From contig DAOLNV010000006.1 of NCBI GenBank assembly GCA_035416745.1, positions 45,118 to 54,657 of the forward strand: 9,540 nucleotides of DNA. The letters are read 5' to 3'. Below are positions 6,217 to 9,540 of this stretch, in pieces. Under the pieces are notes generated by a model. The model was not told the DNA's origin. It made no database searches and worked only from the letters and a program-made list of their open reading frames with translations. The DNA is from Candidatus Hydrogenedentota bacterium (GTDB lineage Bacteria > Hydrogenedentota > Hydrogenedentia > Hydrogenedentales > SLHB01). Position numbers and translations under genes: made by a program. How positions within the stretch are numbered: position 1 is the stretch's first letter; every line of letters starts with the position of its first letter.

Positions 6217-6738
6217 ATGGCGATACGCGGAAAAGGATATATCAAGACTTCCTGGGCTTTTCAGGAACGGCCCGTAGCCTCGGCGAAACTCAACACGTGG
6301 GACGGCCGCATCGAGGCCGCATTCGAACTTCTTATGAATCTCGCGAGCCTGGCGTGGGGCGGCGGCGACGGCGTGCTCCGAAACGCGGCGGACGGCGATC
6401 TGGGCGTGGTGGCGGCCTCGCCGCCGGGCATGTCCGTTACGGTCTCGCCGGGGTATGCCTTTATCAACCGGTTTCCGTTCCGCCTCGAGGCCCCGGCCAG
6501 CCTGGGAGGGATTGCCGCGCCCGCGGCCTATCCGCGCATCGACCTTGTGCAGGCGCGGCTTGACACGTGGGACGTAACCATCAAGCCGGGCGCCGAGTCG
6601 GCTTCGCCCTCGCCCCGCGCGCCCGATACCGCGTGCCTCGCGCTGGCGGAGCTGTATCTGCGGCCCGGCATGACAGGGGTCCTTGATGCCGACGACGGCG
6701 TAAACGGATATATCCGGGATGTCAGAACGTATGTGTAA
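6217..6738 (+). CDS. Baseplate / fiber-attachment-like tail protein
   Basis: 173 residues from ATG 6217, with GGGGA (6207-6211) five bases upstream. The middle carries strands such as MSVTVSPGYAFINRFPFRLE, then YPRIDLVQARLDTWDVTIKPGAES, then LALAELYLRPG and YIRDVRTYV at the C-terminus. The order 'v.pG.a.i.g....', 'PRiDlvvaRld....i.vk.G', 'la.i.v.pG', 'i.D.R.y' is common in upper-baseplate and fiber-base proteins encoded just after phage tail hubs. It probably attaches a receptor-binding fiber or is itself a short one. A GGGD run at 49-51 is a likely domain linker. No enzymatic motif is seen. The stop lies 17 bases inside the next gene if that gene starts at 6719. Confidence 0.6.
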   Translation: MAIRGKGYIKTSWAFQERPVASAKLNTWDGRIEAAFELLMNLASLAWGGGDGVLRNAADGDLGVVAASPPGMSVTVSPGYAFINRFPFRLEAPASLGGIAAPAAYPRIDLVQARLDTWDVTIKPGAESASPSPRAPDTACLALAELYLRPGMTGVLDADDGVNGYIRDVRTYV

Positions 6739-7195
6739 CCGGCGAAACGACGTGCGATTGTTGACCAGCCTCGACGGGCAGGACGTGTCGCATTTCCGGC
6801 TGCGCGAATTCGAGAACGCGGCGGGGCTGGCCATGGTGCATCCGGCGCTTCTCGAATCTCTGGAGCGTACCCGGCGGGACCTCTGCGAGATGGCCGGCGA
6901 AACCGTGTGGCTCATCATCACGGACGCCGTGCGCACCGAGGCCGATCTGCGCCGCCTGGCCGCCCGCTACGGCTGGGCGGACCAAGGAGGAACGGTCGCG
7001 CGCAACTCGAAACATCTGGCGACATTCGGCGGCATCGCGGCCGACCTCGTGGCTGTGAACGCGCGAACCCGCGAACGCGTCCCCCAGAGGATTGTCGGGA
7101 CCGTGTGCCGCCGCCACTTCGATTGGGTAAAGGATGACTACAACGACGGGCACGTTCATGCGGACAACCGCGACCGCGCAACCCCGCATGCGTGA
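6719..7195 (+). CDS. M15-type zinc peptidoglycan peptidase (endolysin candidate)
   Basis: 158 residues from ATG 6719, overlapping the previous gene by 20 bases; ATG 6731 (overlap 8) is an equally possible start and neither has a clear ribosome site. DVSHFRLREFE (~22-32) and MVHPALLESLERTRRDL (~39-54) match the N-terminal pattern of M15/VanY-like and DD-carboxypeptidase-like phage proteins. The metal site is read as H99 in RNSKH, D109 in IAADL and H147 in GHVHADN. The spacing between the first His and the Asp is ten residues instead of the usual seven of SxHxxGxAxD, through an ATFG insert. The enzyme would cut peptide cross-links of murein during host lysis or at entry. The holin-like gene follows 17 bases later, forming a plausible lysis pair. 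There is no signal peptide, consistent with holin-dependent release. Confidence 0.72.
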   Translation: MSERMCNRRNDVRLLTSLDGQDVSHFRLREFENAAGLAMVHPALLESLERTRRDLCEMAGETVWLIITDAVRTEADLRRLAARYGWADQGGTVARNSKHLATFGGIAADLVAVNARTRERVPQRIVGTVCRRHFDWVKDDYNDGHVHADNRDRATPHA

Positions 7196-7197
7196 CC

Positions 7198-7203
7198 GGG
7201 AGG
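7198..7203 (+). promoter_or_regulatory. Ribosome binding site fixing a GTG start at 7213
   Basis: GGGAGG is nine bases before GTG 7213. The alternative in-frame GTG at 7192 precedes this site and overlaps the end of the M15 gene. The site therefore favours the 121-residue product. Confidence 0.65.
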
Positions 7204-7212
7204 ATACCATTC

Positions 7213-7578
7213 GTGACGGCAAACGACGCGATTCATACGGAGCAGGGACTTCTGCTCCTTGGCACCGTGCTGGCCGGGGTGTGGTCCCTGTTCAAATCGA
7301 CCGAGCTGTATGCCCGCCTGCACCGGCGGCGCTGCGAACGCGCTCTGCTGGCCCTCGAAGCGGGCGTCATGAACACCTACGAAACCTACGTGCGTGAGAT
7401 CAAGGCGTCGCGCGAAGACGGCAAGCTGACTTCCGAGGAGCGCCGTGAAGCCCGGCGCCGCGCCAAGAACTACGCCCTCGATCTGGCACGGAGCGAAGGG
7501 CTCGACATCGCCCGCGAACTCGGCCATACCTACCTGGACACATGGCTGGAACGACTCGTGCGAAAACTCAAGAACTGA
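7213..7578 (+). CDS. Holin-like protein (one N-terminal TM plus long charged helix)
   Basis: 121 residues. Residues ~11-27 (GLLLLGTVLAGVWSLFK) form a single membrane segment after a short acidic N-terminus. Residues ~30-120 are a charged, mostly helical cytoplasmic region with GVMNTYETYVREIKASREDGKLTSEERREARRRAKNYA near its centre. The 'AL.a...gv..vy..yV...K...edGkLt.eE...A...A' pattern resembles phage holins of the LLH / superfamily 6 type (PF09682). Such proteins open the membrane so the endolysin reaches the wall. It follows the M15 peptidase and is the last plus-strand gene before a strong hairpin, as expected for the end of a late operon. It could instead be a structural membrane-associated phage protein, because one-TM holins are hard to tell by sequence. 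Confidence 0.5.
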   Translation: MTANDAIHTEQGLLLLGTVLAGVWSLFKSTELYARLHRRRCERALLALEAGVMNTYETYVREIKASREDGKLTSEERREARRRAKNYALDLARSEGLDIARELGHTYLDTWLERLVRKLKN

Positions 7579-7606
7579 CCTCGTCCGCCTTCTCCCCTGC
7601 CTCACG

Positions 7607-7632
7607 CGGGCGCCCCGGCACCGGGGCGCCCG
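7607..7632. terminator. Perfect GC-rich stem between converging phage and host genes
   Basis: CGGGCGCCCCGG (7607-7618) and CCGGGGCGCCCG (7621-7632) form a perfect 12-bp inverted repeat around CA; sterically the loop is larger and takes in the inner pairs. It lies 28 bases after the holin-like stop and 78 bases before the aldolase stop, so it could serve both strands. No T-run follows on either strand, so efficient intrinsic termination is not assured. Confidence 0.55.
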
Positions 7633-7709
7633 CCTCGCCGTCTCCCGCGCGGGACGGACCCGTGTCGTCCCGTCTTGGCCGGGCTCCCGGTGGCGTCAGT
7701 CGTTGGCGG

Positions 7710-8480
7710 TCACCCCTCGTTGATGGCCTGTTTGAGGCGGCGTATGGCGGCGGGGATATCGTTAAAGCCCCAGACGTTCCGGCCCATGGTGGCGCCCGCG
7801 GCGCCGGCGCGTCCCACGTCACGGGCGAGCTGGGCCGCTTCATCGAGCGTAGCGCACCGCGGCCCCCCAGCGGAGACAACCGGCACGGGGATGTCGGCTA
7901 CGATGTCGCGGAACGAAGCCACATCGCCCGTATAGGGAACTTTGACGAGATCGGCGCCCATTTCGAACCCGGCGCGGGCCGCGTAATGAACGTGCTCGGG
8001 GTCGTGCACCACCGAGTGCTTCTCGTCGCCGCTCTCGAGGGGATAGATGTGCGGGATCACAGGAAGGCCGAACGGCGCGGCGCACCGCACCACCTCGGCG
8101 AGGTGGCGCATGTAGGCGAGTTCCAAGTCGCCATACACAAACATTGCCACGGCGATCGCGTCGGCGCCGAGGCTCAGGGTCTCCTCGACGGTCGCGGTAT
8201 CAGCGAAACTCGGCTCATCAGGCCGCAGGGCCATCGACTGAATGATGAGCGGGACGCGCCCCGCGTACGGGGTCATGAGGCGAATCGCGGCGCCCTTGTT
8301 CATCGTCACCGCGTCGGCCTCGCCCGCGATAACCTGTTCCAGGGTGGAAGCGATGCGCCGCAATTCCAGCGGAAAGCCTATCGGGTAGTTGATCATGTGA
8401 TCGACGGCCACGGTCAGCACGCGCCGGGTCCGCCCTGCGAGAATGCGGTTCAGTCGGGTCGCTTTTCCAAGTGCGCTCAC
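7710..8480 (-). CDS. Class I (Schiff-base) aldolase, DhnA/FbaB/LsrF type
   Basis: 256 residues from GTG 8480; weak AGG-type ribosome sites lie 8-12 bases upstream. The start is set by the N-terminal SALGKATRLNRIL, which fits the family start. The fold is a TIM barrel: TVAVDHM (D27, H28) near strand 1, then ADAVTMNKG, GADAIAVAMFVYGD and PVIPHIYPLE. GADLVKVPYTGD carries the Schiff-base lysine K180. VVSAGGPR (~201-208) and GRNVWGF (~233-239) form the phosphate-binding loops. This is the set expected of the archaeal-type fructose-bisphosphate aldolase / LsrF / ADH-synthase family (COG1830). The substrate cannot be told from sequence: fructose 1,6-bisphosphate or another phospho-ketose are the likely choices. 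It is cytosolic. It reads toward the phage module and looks like a resident chromosomal gene. Confidence 0.8.
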   Translation of the reverse strand: MSALGKATRLNRILAGRTRRVLTVAVDHMINYPIGFPLELRRIASTLEQVIAGEADAVTMNKGAAIRLMTPYAGRVPLIIQSMALRPDEPSFADTATVEETLSLGADAIAVAMFVYGDLELAYMRHLAEVVRCAAPFGLPVIPHIYPLESGDEKHSVVHDPEHVHYAARAGFEMGADLVKVPYTGDVASFRDIVADIPVPVVSAGGPRCATLDEAAQLARDVGRAGAAGATMGRNVWGFNDIPAAIRRLKQAINEG

Positions 8481-8523
8481 GGTATCTGCCTGCCTTTCTT
8501 CCAAACTTCCCCGGGATCGGCCT

Positions 8524-8552
8524 ATGGTACGGCAACAGTGGCGTGTTCGCAA
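8524..8552 (-). promoter_or_regulatory. Possible sigma70-type promoter of the aldolase gene
   Basis: On the minus strand TTGCGA (8547-8552) and TACCAT (8524-8529) are separated by exactly 17 bases. Each matches the consensus hexamers at four of six positions. A start near 8517 would give a leader of about 37 bases before GTG 8480. It is a moderate match only. Confidence 0.4.
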
Positions 8553-8570
8553 ACATGCGGGCCTGAATCA

Positions 8571-8590
8571 GGCCGCCAAACGAGGCGGCC
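8571..8590. terminator. Hairpin in the gap between the membrane-protein and aldolase genes
   Basis: GGCCGCC (8571-8577) and GGCGGCC (8584-8590) form a perfect 7-bp stem with loop AAACGA. A small palindrome GCCTGAATCAGGC abuts it on the left. It lies 66 bases past the stop of the minus-strand membrane protein. No T-run follows on the minus strand, so it may be a weak terminator or an mRNA 3'-end structure. Confidence 0.4.
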
Positions 8591-8656
8591 GCCCATGGCG
8601 TTTCGACAGGACTCCCGTGGGGGTCTTGGAAAACGGCGTGCCTGGCTCTGCGCTCT

Positions 8657-9178
8657 CTAGGCGGCCGGGGTTTGCAGCGCGTTGAGCTTGCGAAGGGCGC
8701 TGTAGCCGCTGAACATCAGGAAGAGCGCGAAGGCATGAAAACCAAGGCCCAGCCAGTCGGGTTCCCCGATGAGGAGCAGACCGATGTACAGGAGGGCGTC
8801 CAGGAGGTAAATGATCATGCCGATGACGTAGACCGGCCCATAGCCTTTGTTGGAAAGCCATCCGATGAGCACGAAAGCGGCCGCAATGGCCACACTGAAT
8901 CCCAACGCGATCGCGCGCACGAACCACACGCCGAGCCCGCCGCCCATTTCTTCGACAATCACCGCTGCCAGGGCATCGATGATCGACGTGACGCCCAGAC
9001 CAAAGATGAAGGACCACTTCGAACCAGAGAACATCAGGAGGGAATTGATTACGGAGAGCGCCGCTATCCAGTAGAACCAATTAGCTCCGCCGTGAAACTC
9101 CTTGAGGCGCTTCTGCAATTCGGCGTTTGGCGCCGGCCGTTCGACTACGGGAGGCTGTTCATTCATCGAGTCGCTCAT
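8657..9178 (-). CDS. Polytopic membrane protein of unknown function
   Basis: 173 residues from ATG 9178, with GAGGGG (9190-9195) 11 bases upstream; the TTG at 9187 lies too close to this site to be the start. The first ~32 residues are polar and Pro-rich (NEQPPVVERPAPNAE, then QKRLKEFHGG) and cytosolic in style. About five membrane segments follow: ~33-51 (WFYWIAALSVINSLLMF), ~55-74 (WSFIFGLGVTSIIDALAAVI), ~84-108 (VWFVRAIALGFSVAIAAAFVLIGWL), ~116-137 (VYVIGMIIYLLDALLYIGLL) and ~142-162 (WLGLGFHAFALFLMFSGYSAL). A short basic end closes it. I recognise no family. D68 and D127 sit inside membrane segments and are the most likely functional residues. It is transcribed from its own promoter at 9246-9274. 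Confidence 0.75.
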   Translation of the reverse strand: MSDSMNEQPPVVERPAPNAELQKRLKEFHGGANWFYWIAALSVINSLLMFSGSKWSFIFGLGVTSIIDALAAVIVEEMGGGLGVWFVRAIALGFSVAIAAAFVLIGWLSNKGYGPVYVIGMIIYLLDALLYIGLLLIGEPDWLGLGFHAFALFLMFSGYSALRKLNALQTPAA

Positions 9179-9234
9179 TGCACGCAATTCCCCTCTGTCC
9201 GATTCACGCTATACGTAAGGAAATCCCCCTGGCT

Positions 9235-9247
9235 CTACGGTCCGTAG
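9235..9247. repeat. 13-base palindrome at the membrane-protein transcription start
   Basis: CTACGG (9235-9240) and CCGTAG (9242-9247) are perfect inverted halves around one base. The palindrome overlaps the -10 hexamer and the expected transcription start of the gene at 9178. That is a common place for a repressor site, but no regulator is encoded nearby. Confidence 0.35.
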
Positions 9248-9274
9248 GATATCCATCTGGCGCCGGTGCGTCAA
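9246..9274 (-). promoter_or_regulatory. Sigma70-type promoter of the membrane-protein gene
   Basis: On the minus strand TTGACG (9269-9274, five of six) and TATCCT (9246-9251, four of six) are separated by exactly 17 bases. Transcription would begin near 9239, about 60 bases before the ATG at 9178. Confidence 0.6.
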
Positions 9275-9324
9275 CACCAAATTGCGGGAGAATTAGGGAA
9301 AGACCCGGTGTATCCCGAGACGGA

Positions 9325-9360
9325 AAAAGGGCCGCGACGCTTGTATGCAGCATCGCGGCC
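9325..9360 (-). terminator. Intrinsic terminator of the cysteine-rich gene
   Basis: Read on the minus strand, GGCCGCGATGC (9360-9350) pairs with GCGTCGCGGCC (9340-9330) as an 11-bp stem with one T-G wobble. The loop is nine bases, and CTTTTT follows immediately. It lies 40 bases after the stop of the minus-strand gene at 9400 and is the clearest terminator in the window. Confidence 0.85.
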
Positions 9361-9399
9361 TGAGCGTGTAACCGCCCGAGTCCGCAAACCCCGATTCAG

Positions 9400-9540
9400 T
9401 TATTCGGTCACCGACGGCTCGCCGGCTTTGGCTTCTTGACTGGGGCACGCGTTTTGCGCGGTTCCCGTGCAAGCCGTCTTTGCGCACGCGGCGCCACTGG
9501 AACCATCGCCTCCACAGGAGGATTGCTTGAGGCCACAACC
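9400..9540 (-). CDS. C-terminal end of a cysteine-rich protein (5' end outside window)
   Basis: The frame is open from the right edge to TAA at 9402-9400, giving 46 residues. The piece is small-residue rich (Gly, Ala, Ser, Thr) with five cysteines at positions 2, 9, 19, 24 and 32: GCGLKQSSCGG, AACAKTACTGTAQNACPS, then a charged tail EAKAGEPSVTE. It contains no hydrophobic core residues beyond one Leu and one Val, so it looks like a flexible tail, not a folded domain. The spaced cysteines may bind metal or form disulfides if exported. A strong intrinsic terminator 40 bases downstream supports that this is the true end of a gene. I do not recognise the family. Confidence 0.6.
   Translation of the reverse strand, partial: GCGLKQSSCGGDGSSGAACAKTACTGTAQNACPSQEAKAGEPSVTE

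Noticed and set aside
8610..8625. GACTCCC-GT-GGGGGTC hairpin as terminator of the membrane-protein gene
   Set aside because: The loop is only two bases, one pair is a wobble, and no T-run follows on the minus strand.
7542..8660. Plus-strand 372-codon frame opposite the aldolase
   Set aside because: It is antisense to a protein with all class I aldolase motifs; its own product is Gly/His/Arg-rich and unrecognisable.
8672..9247. Plus-strand 191-codon frame opposite the membrane protein
   Set aside because: The plus product is a His/Glu/Arg-rich shadow; the minus strand gives five clean hydrophobic segments, a promoter and a ribosome site.
9293..9538. Minus-strand 81-codon frame at the right edge
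   Set aside because: It runs through the strong intrinsic terminator at 9325-9360 and is Arg/Trp-rich. The alternative frame ending at 9400 stops just before that terminator.
1..9540. CRISPR array, tRNA/rRNA genes, insertion sequences
   Set aside because: No regularly spaced repeats, no cloverleaf or rRNA-like stretch, and no transposase-like protein was seen on either strand.

Overview
The window is GC-rich bacterial DNA. Nearly all of the first 7.6 kb is a plus-strand phage or prophage structural and lysis module, which runs off the left edge. The last ~1.8 kb is ordinary chromosome coding on the minus strand. The high GC, the planctomycete-like form of the stand-alone 3'-phosphoesterase and the DhnA-type aldolase suggest an uncultured PVC-like or Hydrogenedentes-like bacterium. 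This assignment is only a weak inference, because no rRNA or other marker gene is present.

Left block (1-1740): the C-terminal part of a tail-fiber-like protein, then a 74-residue coiled-coil plus one-membrane-segment protein (XhlA/holin-like), then a stand-alone protein with the HH...HWDLRLE signature of the 3'-phosphoesterase (PE) domain of DNA ligase D. These three are tightly spaced and end at a terminator-like hairpin near 1691-1736.

Central block (1821-7578): a capsid cement-like protein, an HK97-fold major capsid protein, a terminator-like hairpin, a small head-tail-connector-like protein, a Dit-like distal tail protein, a tail hub protein, a baseplate/fiber-like protein, an M15-type peptidoglycan peptidase and a one-TM holin-like protein. 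Most of these genes overlap or abut and have good ribosome binding sites, so they probably form one operon. The hub protein carries an inserted staphylococcal-nuclease (thermonuclease) domain in which the classic catalytic residues are all retained. This is the most striking feature of the window. No terminase, portal, prohead protease, major tail protein, tape measure or integrase is visible, so the particle is either incomplete here, unusually ordered, or unusual in build.

Right block (7579-9540): a perfect 12-bp GC-rich stem separates the phage module from converging host-type genes. These are a class I (Schiff-base) aldolase of the DhnA/FbaB/LsrF type, a five-helix membrane protein of unknown function with a good sigma70-type promoter and a palindrome at its start site, and the C-terminal end of a cysteine-rich protein followed by a textbook intrinsic terminator.

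Working model (inference): a prophage or domesticated phage particle whose capsid, tail tip and lysis genes are co-expressed. Two nucleic-acid-processing domains (PE and SNase) sit among its structural genes.
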